From contig OY755046.1 of NCBI GenBank assembly GCA_963576565.1, forward strand, positions 46,804,786 through 46,868,785: 64,000 bases of DNA. Reading direction: 5' to 3'. The stretch is from Aspidapion aeneum. Its lineage: Eukaryota; Arthropoda; Insecta; Coleoptera; Brentidae. The notes beneath the pieces are model-generated. The model saw nothing but the letters and a program-made list of their open reading frames with translations, was not told where the DNA came from and did not search any database. Positions 20,841-31,870 of the stretch are shown here, piece after piece. Position 1 is the stretch's first letter; every line of letters starts with the position of its first letter. The translations under genes were made by a program, and so were the position numbers.

Positions 20841-21959
20841 CAATCAGGAATAAGCATCCAGGTCGCATTTAATCGAACGTTATAAACGAAATATATTTCG
20901 CTCAATTTTATTTGTTATACCGTTCTCTATCGTGCCTTCAATGAGTCGTGTTCTCGTCTTCTGTGCGGGCTCAAAGGACATACGTCACATAACATGGAAA
21001 ACTGGATCTTGTCTCAGATTCTTCTCTCTTATGCCCTATCTAACATACTCGCCAATGGTCCCCTCTCTCTCCTGCTAGATTCGCCAGTGCAAGTGAAACA
21101 TAGTTAAGTTTTAGAGGCTTATAGAAGCACTAAGTATATAATGAAAAAAATAATAAATTGAATATTAAAGAAAATTGTCAAAAACAAAAGAAACGAAAAA
21201 TTGCGTTTATACCTGTTACACCCGGTTAAGGGATCAAATCTTCAAAAACAAATCGCGTCCCCTATTACTATGGACCGTTACCCTATCAAAGGTTAATAGT
21301 GCTCCAATGTATCACCCTTTACCACCGGTAGTCGTAGTATACGAGATACGACATCGAATTATACGTTCGATTGGGTTAAAGAACAAGTTACTTTCCGAGA
21401 GCTTTCTTACTTGGTTGGAGCTCGAGCCCTGTATGTATAAAATATTCATTTATTTATTTCTCAAATATCAACAGCCAATGGCCAATTACTAATTGGAGCT
21501 AGTGAACTTATTAGTACAATTAAAAGAGCTTTCGAAGAGTATTTAAGATCAATAACAATTTGAAAACTAGACAATAACCACACCAAACCAAACCATACAA
21601 AGCGAATTTTTATTCGAGAGGGTTCTTAATCTCATCAATGTGGTAATCGATGCAATAAAATGGGTCCTTGAAAAGTTCTGATGTCATCAAACAAGTTCTT
21701 ATAAAATTCCGAAGCAAACGATTGTGCCAACAATTTCTATCGGTTAGTGGAGTCGATGCCTGTTGGTGGATGGATTTATATAAATTTCTGCACTGAAATT
21801 CTTGTACTTTAAATTTGTTATAACATGTAACATCTTTTCAAACAATAAAACAAATTGAAATTTAAATTAATTAGGAATTATAATAAATGGATGACACTTT
21901 ATCTAGTAATTCTGGTTTGCGAGTTGCATTGCTTTGGGGCGGAAACATAGTTTGATTTG
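20841..21959. other. Intergenic DNA, no recognised gene
   Basis: The 105-codon plus frame at 21175-21492 has no recognised motif and starts inside AT-rich sequence. I treat it as chance. No RNA gene seen. Confidence 0.4.
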
Positions 21960-22980
21960 ATGTGCTTCATTTTTCTCTTTCAAATATACCATAATATCCA
22001 TTTCATCTTCTTCCATTTTCAGTTACTTTTTCTAATCCGTCAAGTTCAAAATTTTATGTCTTATCTTGGACCGTTGCTGAAATTTGTTGTGTCTATTGAA
22101 CACTTTCAGACAGAAGAAATTCTGCATCGAAGGAACACTACCAGTTATGAGCAGCAGCAGATTTCCTCTGGAGTTTTGACTCAGAGAAATACTACGAGAT
22201 ATGAGGACACGTAGCAACAACAACGTCAAATGTTACCTTCAACCTAAGGCTACCCTGATCAAAGCTGCAAACTGGAAGTTAGCCTTTCTTCAGTAGCACA
22301 GTGCTTCATCTTCGTTTTTAAATACACCATTATTTCTATTAAATCTCCTTCCAATTGTGGAGATTTCTTTAATCCGTCAAGTTCAAGATGCCGTATTTCG
22401 GACTATTTCCGAAATTCGTTGTGTTTACTAAACACTCTTCGGCGGTAGAAGTTTGTCTCTAAAATTCCCACTCGGGGAAAAACTTTTTATAGCAGGGCGT
22501 AGCAACGTCAAAATCTAGCTTCAAGCGAAGGCAACCTTGATCGAACCTGCAAACAGGCAGCTGGTCTTTCTTTAGTAAATACCGTTTTTCTTCTTTCTTT
22601 TGCAAATACATAATTATCTCTGAATCTTCTTCCATTTTCAGTAAATCTTTTAATCCATCAAGTTTAAAATTTGATTCCGTATCTCTGACAATTGCCAAAA
22701 TTCATTGTGTCCATTGAACACCTCCCGACCGCATCGCAGCAAATTTTCTCTGGAATTCCCATTCAGAGAAATACTACGAGATATCAGACTTTTTTACCAT
22801 ATTTTTCTTCATCTTTCTTTATCACGTACATCATCATCCATTTCATCAACTTCCTTTGAGGTTATTTTTTTAATCTATCAACATAGTTTAAAATTTGATG
22901 TTGTAACTTGGACTATTGCCGAAATTCGTTGTGTTTATTGAACACTTCCCGACGGCAGCAGTTTGTCTCTTGAATTCCGA
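21960..22980 (+). repeat. Four-unit diverged tandem array (about 210-340 bp units)
   Basis: Units begin near 21968, 22309, 22590 and 22800. Each has 'ccattttcagt'-like text, then 'taatccgtcaagttcaaaat', then 'gaaattcgttgtgtttatt' and 'gaacacttcccgacgg', and most continue to 'agaaatactacgagat' or its variant. Unit lengths shrink through internal deletions. The small frames on both strands follow the repeat and are not conserved genes. Confidence 0.8.
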
Positions 22981-23339
22981 CTCCTTGTCTCCCGGTTTTT
23001 GTCCTTGCCTATCCCGAATTCGACTGCTTCGAGTACAAACATCCATTGTGGAGTAGATTTATGGGGCAATTTGGTTTTAGTTTATGTATGGAGTGGAGTT
23101 AGTTACAGGTAATCAAGGACAGGAATCGAACGGCTGTTGTTGCGGTGTGTGTTATACACGGAATAAGGTGAATTATAGGGGGTTAACTTTCTTAAGTGAG
23201 AGGATGAGGGATTATGCGGTTCCACGTAAGCGTTTAGGATACGTAAACTTTGAACTTTCAAACACAGCTCTTTAAACAATATCGAGGTGAATTATTATTT
23301 GTAACCCCCGACGCGAATAAAAAAAAGAAGCACAAAAAA

Positions 23340-23545
23340 AACACCTGTGTAATTTTTCTCTTACAGTTGTGTAACTAAACAAGATTGTGTAAAGTTTTGT
23401 ATAATTTGTGCTACAATTATTGGCATTGTGTAATTTTTCTTTTCAGTCTTTAATTTTGACACAATCTTCGTTATTTTTTATAGCCAGACAAGGAAAACAT
23501 TATTTTAGAAATTTTTACACAACTTACACAAACTGCGAATTGTGC
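23340..23545. repeat. Cluster of TTGTGTAA/TTACACAA motifs, left side
   Basis: Variants of 'tgtgtaatttttct' and 'acacaacttacacaa' recur at least six times here and again at 24355-24440, on either side of the TIR element at 23797-24264. They may be the decayed ends of a larger repeat into which that element inserted. Confidence 0.45.
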
Positions 23546-23796
23546 AAAAAATAAAAATTAGATTTTTAACTTCCAAAGAAAGCACTTTAAGCCAACTGTA
23601 AAATATGGCTCTAGAAACAACATGAAGTTTCGCACCCAACATTATGTTTTAGATAAAAGTCATCAGATTTTTCAAGAGCTTTTAATGCCAAGATCAAAGT
23701 ACTATTATCTATACCAATAGCTTCTTATCTGATACGTCATGACATGCAGAACCAGTATGTCAAAATAGTTTATGGAGCAATTTAAAGTAAAACTAT

Positions 23797-24264
23797 AGCT
23801 GCGTTCGGTATTTACGTCGGATTAATCTTTTTGCTCGAAGTCATTCGTTTATTTCATCTAGATGTAGGGGAGGTAGATCTCAAAAAACGTTCGGTAATTC
23901 TGCTCAGAGCAGTCGGACGTAAATCTGGTTGCTCCATTCATTTTGACCGACAAAACAGATTAATTCGAAATTATGAGGTTATGTTGGGTATTTTTATGCA
24001 AAATGATTGAAATTGAATTATTTGATGTTGAAAAAAACAAATTATATAAATTTCCTACATCACAGGAAAATTTATACAAAATTATGGCTGCGGGTAAGTT
24101 GCAATATATATAATATTTTTGGCAAAAAATTTCGAAAAACTAAGGTTATAACAATGTATAAAAATTTGATCCGGATCGTTCGTAAATTCCAATTTGCTCA
24201 GATTAATTTGTAATCACGTGACCAAAAATCCATCGCGTCTGAGATGCAAATACTGAACGCAGCT
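23797..24264 (+). mobile_element. TIR element with an exon-like reading frame
   Basis: 'agctgcgttcggtattt' (23797-23813) is the inverted match of 'aaatactgaacgcagct' (24248-24264) with one mismatch. The interior repeats pieces of the end ('acgttcggtaattctgctc', 'gtcggacgtaaat'). The plus strand contains a short ORF with a splice-donor-like end (24003-24093). No clear target duplication, so the superfamily is not assigned; a Harbinger-like element is one possibility. Confidence 0.55.
24003..24093 (+). CDS. Possible first exon of a transposon-borne ORF
   Basis: ATG at 24003 opens about 30 codons: MIEIELFDVEKN, KLYKFPTSQENL, YKIMAAG, ending at a consensus donor G|GTAAGT at 24093/24094. Its charged, amphipathic look and the donor suggest a real 5' exon rather than chance. 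It resembles the short leader exons ahead of Myb/SANT-type DNA-binding ORFs in insect transposons, but no such domain follows within the element, so this is inference and the copy is probably internally deleted. Confidence 0.35.
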
Positions 24265-24879
24265 TGTTACATAATTAAAATTATAAATAGTTTGTTATCT
24301 ATTTTCATTACTGTCTTAAAAAACATACACATAAATTGTTGTTTTGTTTATAAATAGCACTGTGTAACTGTAAACTTACACAATTTTTTTACAACTTTAC
24401 ACCATTCCAAATAAACAAGAAAAAGTTCTTTTGACATAATTTGTAGGGGTGTCGTTAAAATTACAAAAATCTATAGGTTTTTCAAACATTCTAATCGATT
24501 TTCTCCATATTATCAGACGACACATTTAATACTTTTTCAAGTTACGATTTTGCGGGAGAAAAACGTAAAAATTGTCCTCTATATAAAATGCAATTTGTAT
24601 TTTTATGTATGTATCCAATATTTGCCCGTAACAAAAAATGAGACCAAAACAAAAGTCAAATGTTGTAGGCGTTAATCAGGCAAACAAAACACGAAGGACC
24701 AATATTTTTTTGTTTATCAAAAAATTACACGCAACTTATCCATATGTCCGCATAAAAGGTTGTCAAGGGATAAATAACAATGTTGCCAAATTATACATCA
24801 AGCATACGACGATAACATTACGAAAATCATATAGACGAGATAGGTATTAGTAAGAAAGAAATGTTGCAAGTAAGCGACC

Positions 24880-25565
24880 CCACCTCATATTCCACTGAGA
24901 CTCTTAAAATCTGGTAAGACACATCGACAAAGTTTAGCGAGCATGAATTCTTCGTGGCACAACCATCAGGAGTTAGACAAAAATATTCGACAGAAATTAC
25001 ACTAGTAGATAATTGGAGAAGGGGTTTTGAAACCAATGAAATAGTAATAGGGACCTTCCTAGATTTTAAAAGAGCTTTTGAAACAATCGATTGGGAAAGA
25101 TTACTACAAAAGCCTTCTTAAATATGGATTATGGAGAAAAGTTTTAGAATTGTTTAGAAATTATTTCTTCAAGATAAAACAACGTACTAAAATAATAACA
25201 ACACTAATATTGAAAAAAAAATGAGGTACCACAAGGGTACACCAATTTAGGTGCCCTTACTATTTATTTTTAACATAAGCCAGTTACTATCAATTCTTTT
25301 TTAAATTTAGATGTTGATGATACGTTACTTTATTTAAAAGTCAATTCTTAGACCCATAACATTCATTTATTACTTGTAAACCGGTTTATCACGAACAAAT
25401 TTAAATTAAATGTCAATAAAATCAAATGCATGACGATAAATTTGAAAAATATTCCTTTACATTTGGAAATTAAAATAAACAATAAAAAATTAGAAACTGC
25501 TGATTCATTCAAATATCTAGGATTTATAGTAGACTTAAAATTAAAGTTTAATTTATACTAAGAAT
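24880..25565 (+). pseudogene. Jockey/CR1-type LINE reverse transcriptase remnant
   Basis: In order: QPSGVRQKYSTEITLVDNWR, GTFLDFKRAFETIDWERLL (RT motif A), LLKYGLWRKVLELFRNYF, then a decayed VPQG-L region (near 25228-25260), a damaged DVDDTLLYLK (near 25308-25340), KLNVNKIKCMTI and finally KLETADSFKYLGFIVDLKLK at 25490-25555. Several frame changes and stops. Both ends are lost. It directly abuts the MITE at 25587. Confidence 0.8.
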
Positions 25566-25586
25566 TATAATGATCTTGAACTATAT

Positions 25587-25843
25587 CTGGTTACTGTTTC
25601 TGGGTCGTCGATAACGTGATTGATCATTCATGCGATCAAAAGAGGTCTGAGAATTAGATGTTCGGATTAAATAGGTTGCACTGTATTTTCGTGTTTCCTA
25701 TTGGTCGAGATGAAGCATTTCTTACAATGTCATGCATCACACGTGACGACTTAGATATGATTCAAAGCTCTCTATTGGTCAAAGTTCTTCTGATCGCACG
25801 ATATGAATGACCACATCGCCGACGGCCCAGAATCAGCAGCCAG
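25587..25843. mobile_element. MITE family M2 with ends of about 54 bp
   Basis: The left end (ctggttactgtttctgggtc, 25587 on) and the right end (to ...gaatcagcagccag, 25843) are inverted copies over about 54 bp with several mismatches, sharing the 'gtcgtcgataacgtga' and 'atcattcatgcgatc' type blocks. The right end is nearly the same as the two blocks that bracket the M1 copy at 30 kb. No target duplication found. Noncoding. Confidence 0.7.
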
Positions 25844-25889
25844 AGGCTCCATTCTGGTAGTCGTGAGAAGTCCTACATCATATCATATG

Positions 25890-26620
25890 AAATATCTGAT
25901 CTCGACCAATAGCAATAGTGGCGGGCTGTTTAAAGATAGTGAATTTTAAAGCATTTTTAAGCGTTTGCAGCAAAACCTCATCAACCTCGAAGCAGTCAAA
26001 CAATCCGCGGGCCGTTTGTGACAGAAGCCTATTTGATAGGGGTCTTTTCACATAACATATAAGAACTCCGAGATGATTCAAAGATTTTTTTTTATCAGTT
26101 ATTGTAGCTTTTTCAGTCCCATGCTTTAAATTAATGCTTAAATAACTTATACCGACATCAATATCTTTTACAACTTGAACTTTTTTTCAACCCAGTGTTA
26201 CGTGTTTTCTTTTTGACATATTTGTACTTTGTATCTAATGTTGAAAATTAGTTTTGACACTACACAACACCCAAGATTTCGATAAGTACATTCTTATGCC
26301 TTCAATGTCACGAAATAAAATGATACAGCACGAGCGACACTAATGACGTGATGACGCGTTACAGGTTTTTTTCCCTGTCGTTCGGATTATCGACGCGGTA
26401 TTCGCACTATCGCATCACAAGATTTGCGTTCGGATTAGCGTGGTTCGGATTGGTCTGAGTTCGGATTACCGAAGTTGCACTGTGCTCTCGCGCTGTTTAA
26501 AAAGAGTGAATTTGCAACCATTTTACGCGTTTGCAGCGAAATCTTTTCTACCCCGAAGAATTCGTACATTCTGCGTGATAGTAGGCAAGTCATATTAGGA
26601 AGTTCGTACAACTCAACAAA
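25890..26620. repeat. Direct repeat pair about 570 bp apart, with GTTCGGATT cluster
   Basis: 25905-26000 and 26480-26575 share 'ctgtttaaa.a.agtgaatt', 'gcgtttgcagc.aaa' and 'cctcgaag/ccccgaag' blocks in the same order. Between them, 26379-26470 contains five 'gttcggatt' copies in about 90 bp, and another lies near 25662. No gene recognised; the minus frames 26081-25878 and 26653-26435 are the two repeat copies read through. Confidence 0.55.
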
Positions 26621-27147
26621 AGCAAGCACATCGCATGAACACCAAGATCTCAAAACACCGACCTACTGCAATTTAGTATTTTCATATATACTACGGATTA
26701 AATCATGAGTGAATCACACCAATTGCAATCCCTCGGCAACGAAGGAGAATTTGCTCTCTCCCCTAGGAAAATCAGGGGTAAGTATTGTGCCTTTTTTTAC
26801 ATGTTTTCTTGCTCATTATTTATTATTCATGGTCCATGGCAATAAGTGGCAATTTAAGGCCCCTTTGGCCATTCAACAACCATAGAGAAAATCGAGTATT
26901 CTTCCTAGAATTTGAGGAAAGCTGGGCGCGTCATTTTAAGTTTAGAACCCAATCTGAACATTTGGTGGTTTTGACTATTATTGACCATTGGCCTAAGCTT
27001 TACTTAAAGTCGTTTTACTTTAAGAAACAAAAACAAAATTTAGGTGTTTTGTACAAGTGGGGATCAAGCTAAATATTATAAAGTATTAACATTTTAAAAT
27101 AAGTTAACTACAAGGAAGGAAAAAAAATAAAAATAAAAATGTTAGGT
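26621..27147. other. Intergenic DNA, no recognised gene
   Basis: The 95-codon plus frame at 26785-27072 has no recognised motif. Nothing else found before the LINE target site at 27148. Confidence 0.4.
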
Positions 27148-27159
27148 TAGGTTTTTTCC

Positions 27160-29663
27160 ACAATGAAATATCAGCAGTAAGTGCATCTAGAGAAATTGTC
27201 ATATTGGGAGATTTAAATAGTAGAACCGGTAACAGAGTTAATGATCTGACAGTTGGCCAATATGGAGAAAATGTTGTTAATGACAATGGAAACCGGCTAA
27301 TTACAGTATGTGAGCAATTAGACCTAAAAATCCAAAACGGTTTTTTTCAACATAAGGAAATACACAAATATACCTGGACCAAACCCTCACAAAACCTGAA
27401 ATCCGTCATTGATTATTTTATCACTAAACAAAAGACAAAACTAAAAATTCAAGATGTCAGAACAAAGCGTGGATCAACATGCGGAAGTGATCACTATTTT
27501 CTGGAGTCCAAAATTCTCTTTCCTTATCAAGGCCGAAGCCTGCATCAACAACATCTTGATGATACAGTGATTGAAGAAATTGATCACTGTAAATATAATC
27601 TACTAAGTCTAGAACATGACAGCGTAAAAAACTTATACAAAAAGAGACTGAACGAAAAACTTAATACAAGTTCAGGTGAAACCCCAGATGAGGAATACGA
27701 ATGTATTACATTAAGCATCCACCAAGCTGCAAAAGAAGCACTAGGATTAGTGGAAGAAACTTCTAAAAGAAGAAAACCATACTGGTGGGATGCTGAGATT
27801 GAGAGAGAAATGGAGGAAAAAAGGAAATTATATCACACCTACTTATCCCAAAAGACAGATAGAAGCAGACAAGAATACAAAATCGCGCAATCAAAGGTGA
27901 GAAGAATGATCAGTGATAAGAAAAATCATTCGTGGACGCAAAAGTGCCAGAAAATAGATTCTTACTTAGGAGGTAGGAAAAGTACCGAAAGCTGGAAAAC
28001 TATAAGATCGATTAAAAAAGAAACATGCAGAGATATCATTTCACCAATACCAGACAAAGAATGGGATGAGCATTTAAAAAAACTATTAACTGAAGATAGA
28101 GCAGAATTCAAGGAAGACGCAAGAGACAATATAATTAGAACGATGGGATCTCCAGTATCCCTCACAATCTCTGAGGTCAAAAACGTGTGCACAACCTTAA
28201 AAAGCGGTAAATCTGCCGGACCCGGAAATATCCCAGCCGAACTTATTAAATATGGCACTGAAGAACTGTTTTGGAGATTACGGAATCTTTTCCAAAAATA
28301 TTTAAATGGAACTGTAGTCCCAACTGAGTGGAAAACGTCATATATATCCACAATACACAAAAAAGGAAGGAAAGATATATGTGACAATTATAGAGGTATA
28401 TCTGTGACTAGTACGCTAAGCAGAATATACGGTAAAATAATAAGAAATAAAGTAGAGAGCGAATATAAAGACATGGAGGCAGAAGAACAAGCTGGTTTCA
28501 GGGCGGGTAGATCGACTTCAGATCATCTCTTTTGTATAACCCAAGTTATTGAAAAGAAAATGGCATTGGACAAGAGCTGCATCTGCTTTACGTGGATTTG
28601 CAGAAGGCATATGATAGTAAACCACTAAATCTACTTTGGAAAGCGTTGGAAAACACAAACATAAGCGTACAACTAATTAAGGCCATCAAAGAGTTATACC
28701 GCAATAGTAAGGCAAAAGTTAAAATAAAAGCAAAACTAACCAAAGGCTTTCAAGTAAATAAAGGTCTTAAACAAGGTTGCTGTACCTCGCCTACGCTTTT
28801 CAAGATATACTTGGAACAAGTCCTTAAAGTAGGGAAGAGAAAATGCCAAAACATGGGAATTCCGTTGGACGAAACCACCTTGTATACTTTATGTTTCGCC
28901 GATGATCAGATAGTAGTGGCTCAGGATTATGACGACCTCGAATATATGACACGAAAACTAATAGAAGAGTACAATAAGTGGGGACTAGAGGTTAATCTCA
29001 ATAAGACAGAGTATATGTGTATCGGTGGAATGAAACAGGATCTAATCTTAAATACCGGGCAGCGAATTCACTCCTGTGATGAGTATAAATACTTAGGTCT
29101 AAAAATTACAGCTGACGGAACACTAGACAAAGCTATAAAAGATCGAAACGTACAAGGAAGAAAAGCAATAACTTTATTAAATGGAATGATTTGGGACCAA
29201 AGTATATCAAAACATAACAAAAAGCTTATATATAACACCATAGTAAAAAGTATTATTACATACGGCTCAGAAGTATGGCCAATCAAGGATAGAACAGAAA
29301 AAATGCTTTCCGCTACGGAGACGGACTATTGGAGAAGAGCAGCAGGGAAATCAAAAAGAGAAAGAGTTACAAATCAAAGAATAAGAGAAATTATGACAGT
29401 GGGTGAACGTACTTTAGTGGATGATATAAGAACAAAACAACTGGTGTGGTACGGACATGTACAAAGAATGAATGATGAAAGACTACCTAAACAAATACTA
29501 CAATGGAAACCAACTGGCCGAAGAAAACGAGGACGGCCAAGGAGAAGCTGGAGAGAAGGAATAGACAGTGAAATAAGAATAAGAGGCCTAGATGATGAAT
29601 TATGGGCAAACAGAATTGGGTATCGGAAGACGTAGAACGTTGTGAAACCGATAAATATATATA
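27160..29663 (+). mobile_element. RTE-like LINE family A, copy 1 (5'-truncated, 2.5 kb)
   Basis: The insertion is bracketed by a 12-bp duplication, taggttttttcc, at 27148-27159 and 29664-29675. The 5' end starts inside the endonuclease domain, as expected of an incomplete target-primed copy, and the 3' end finishes with 'gaaaccgataaatatatata', a short (ta)n tail typical of RTE-like elements. 28430-29660 is nearly identical to copy 2 at 61438-62687. It carries two inactivating deletions not in copy 2: 1 nt near 28566 and 11 nt near 29615. Confidence 0.93.
27162..29635 (+). pseudogene. RTE-like endonuclease/reverse transcriptase, one frameshift
   Basis: The first frame is open from 27162 (Met at 27204) to 28628. 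It contains the C-terminal half of an APE-type endonuclease (ILGDLNSRTG near residue 3, FFQHKEIHKYTW, and TCGSDHYFLES near residue 92-100, whose SDH is the conserved active-site box), a long charged linker, then the RT start (SGKSAGPGNIPAELIKYG, YRGISVTSTLSRIYGKII, QAGFRAGRSTSDHLF). A 1-nt deletion near 28566 shifts the frame; the RT continues at 28592-29635 with VNKGLKQGCCTSPTLFKIYL (motif B) and CFADDQIVVA (FADD, residues 102-105 of that piece), then the C-terminal GHVQRMNDERLPKQI and RRKRGRPRRSW. The endonuclease N-terminus is missing through 5' truncation, so the copy is dead. Confidence 0.92.
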
Positions 29664-29675
29664 TAGGTTTTTTCC

Positions 29676-29987
29676 TAATTTTACAACCGAATGACTTATT
29701 CTCTCTTTACGTTTTTTAAAAAAGCTCTTCGCTTTCGAGAAAATCGAAAAAACTGATTTTGAGGAACTTTGCGGCCTTATATCTAGCGAAGCCCAAGGGG
29801 AATTTTGGCGGAGAAGATGTGGGGATGTGTCCGAGATGCTAAGGAATAATTATACAAAAATCCAGTTTACCTAATTTTTTCAAGATTCAGTGTTTTCATC
29901 TAATATGACTGGGCTATATAGATACTTTGCATAACATCTGCTGACTTAGAGATTATTTAAAGTTTTTTATTGCCCAAGACCCTTCGG
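29676..29987. other. Intergenic DNA, no recognised gene
   Basis: No coding, RNA or repeat feature recognised between the LINE and the MITE cluster. Confidence 0.4.
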
Positions 29988-30403
29988 ATTGCACGATGTG
30001 AATGATCACATCGTCCACGATCGAGAATCAGCAGCCTGGGTAGCTATTCTGGGTCTTAAACCAAGTGACCATCCACATCACACGCTTTGACCAATAGCAA
30101 ACTCTGAAGGGTCGAGTGTTTTGCGAAATGACTTGTCTCGAACAATGGCATAATCGCCAGTTTTAAAAGTGAAATCTGTTCTTCTGCCCCATATTCACTG
30201 AAAGTTTCTCGCTTGGATCGTAGGAGAAGCTTGCGCAATTGAGATCTTTCCGCATAGCACGTGACGGCTCTTAGCTAATTTAAAGCTTGCCATTGGCCAA
30301 AGCATGTGATGGGAACTATCACATCGATCAAGACCCAGAATAGCTACCCAGATCGTACGATGTGAATGACCACATCGTCCACGACCGAGAATCAGCAGCC
30401 TGG
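29988..30403. repeat. M1 MITE bracketed by two direct M2 end sequences
   Basis: 29988-30037 and 30351-30403 are direct copies (about 4 differences in 53 bp) of the M2 right end, running from 'acgatgtgaatgatcacatc' to 'gagaatcagcagcctgg'. Between them lies a complete M1 element (30038-30349). The M2 left end and interior are absent. This looks like a composite or recombination product of two related MITE families. Confidence 0.75.
30038..30349 (-). mobile_element. MITE family M1, copy 2
   Basis: Ends 'gggtagctattctgggtctt' (30038-30057) and 'aagacccagaatagctaccc' (30330-30349) are exact inverted copies over 20 bp. The interior is homologous, in opposite orientation, to 15858-16195. Noncoding; 'ttggccaaagcatgtgatgg' and 'ttgaccaatagcaaa' are shared landmarks. 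Confidence 0.8.
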
Positions 30404-31333
30404 TGTTTATGCTCCGTATTTTACCTTGTGCGTACTCACTTATTTTCAATTATCAAAGGCAGTCAGACAACATCGCAGCAATAATAGCCTTTAATTAATT
30501 TCATAAAAAGCTCCCCAATTCTCCCCCTCAGTTTGGTCAGTGGCTCGTATCGACGGCTATACGTTTATAGATGTCCGTTAGATTATCTTTACACGAGATC
30601 TCCAAATGGGAAAAATTGGTCGGTCGTCGCAACGACAACAACTGGTGAACTGGACGGGGGAATTAACACGTGATATTAGCCAGCGATAAGAAAAAAGCTG
30701 CCTACTTTATATTCCAATCATTTGTTATTATTACGCTGGACTTATTGCGTTTTATTCGTTATTTTTAGCTCACACGATTGTCTTTATTCTATTCACCTTT
30801 AATAAGATAGGTATCAGTAATTAATGATGGTTTTGACATATTTACACTTTTTAATTCACAATTTAATTTTAAATTTCATTTACCTGTCCATCGTTCTATA
30901 TTTTTTTAACACTGCTTGCAGATAGGAAACAAAGGGCGGGTTCGTAAAATCATCGATGACAACAATCAAGTTCTTTAATTTCTTAATAAGTGCAATTCGT
31001 TGAAATCTATCGGGTTCGTAATTTATCTGATGTATTCCACCAAGTCTTTAATTGATGGCATCGATACTCACCGACCCCGGGGGTCGCGGTCGGTGAGAAA
31101 TCTTCGATGAATGTCAATGTCAAGATCAGCTGTTTTTTGTTTTTATTTTGTTTCCCGTGTCATTCTTTAATTTCTTGCTCGTTTTTTTGTTACAATGCGT
31201 CACGGGGTAGTAAGTAGAGCTGCGATGGATATTTTGGGATATAGATAGTAATTTTAAAATTAGAAGATGAAGATCTGGATTTAATTTAGTACACTTCTCG
31301 GTACTCATCGGACTCACTGAATGAAAATGTCAG
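30404..31333. other. Intergenic DNA with a GC-rich hairpin
   Basis: 31067-31076 (ctcaccgacc) pairs perfectly with 31088-31097 (ggtcggtgag) around an 11-nt loop, with weaker outer pairing of 'catcga' and 'tcgatg'. The frames here are not protein-like. The hairpin lies 240 bp upstream of the Penelope-like fragment, and a link is not shown. Confidence 0.55.
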
Positions 31334-31870
31334 ATGAACGATATATGCTATATGTCAAAAACTGATGAAATCGGTGGACAAATTTATTTTATAAACCCAA
31401 CGATCTCTAACATTAAAAACAAACCATTGCTACATTTAGCAAATTCTAAAAATAATAATCCATTGGGTGTTATTAACATTTCATATGTTCAAGAGATTTC
31501 AGAAAACATAAGACGAATATCCAAACACTATAATATTAAAAAAGTATTTTCGTCGGGAAATACTACAAGGAGTTTTGCTACTAAAATAAAACCTGAAAAT
31601 CCCTTACATAATAAGGAATCCATTTACCAAATACCGTGTGAGTGTGGTAAATCAAATGTAGGTGAAACAAAATGGCTTCTGCAGGTTAGAGTAAAGGAAC
31701 ATAAAAAAGGTACCCAATTAGGGGGTACTAAAAAATTTAGTGATGACAATCCAATGATCACAGGATTCAATGGTGTACAGCTAAAGTTTTGCATAAGGAG
31801 TCGCATTGTATTTATAATGCAAAACAAAAGAGTTTTCAGGCAATCAAGCACGAACATATCAAACATATGA
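31334..31870 (+). pseudogene. Penelope-like element, C-terminal GIY-YIG endonuclease region
   Basis: The 178-codon frame contains, around residues 45-70, INISYVQEISENIRRISKHY and KKVFSSGN, then around residues 95-125 SIYQIPCECGKSNVGETKWL and QVRVKEHKKG. This is the order of the linker and the GIY-YIG nuclease (here IYQ...NVGE) at the C-terminus of Penelope-like retroelements, including the CxC next to the YIG-like box. The central glycine/isoleucine of YIG is changed to NVG, and the ~100-residue tail after EHKKG is scrambled. No RT domain is present upstream, so this is a 5'-truncated remnant. Its 3' UTR probably runs to about 32040. Confidence 0.75.

Noticed and set aside
21175..21492. 105-codon plus frame
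   Set aside because: No motif, no splice or start context, amino-acid composition expected from AT-rich noncoding DNA.
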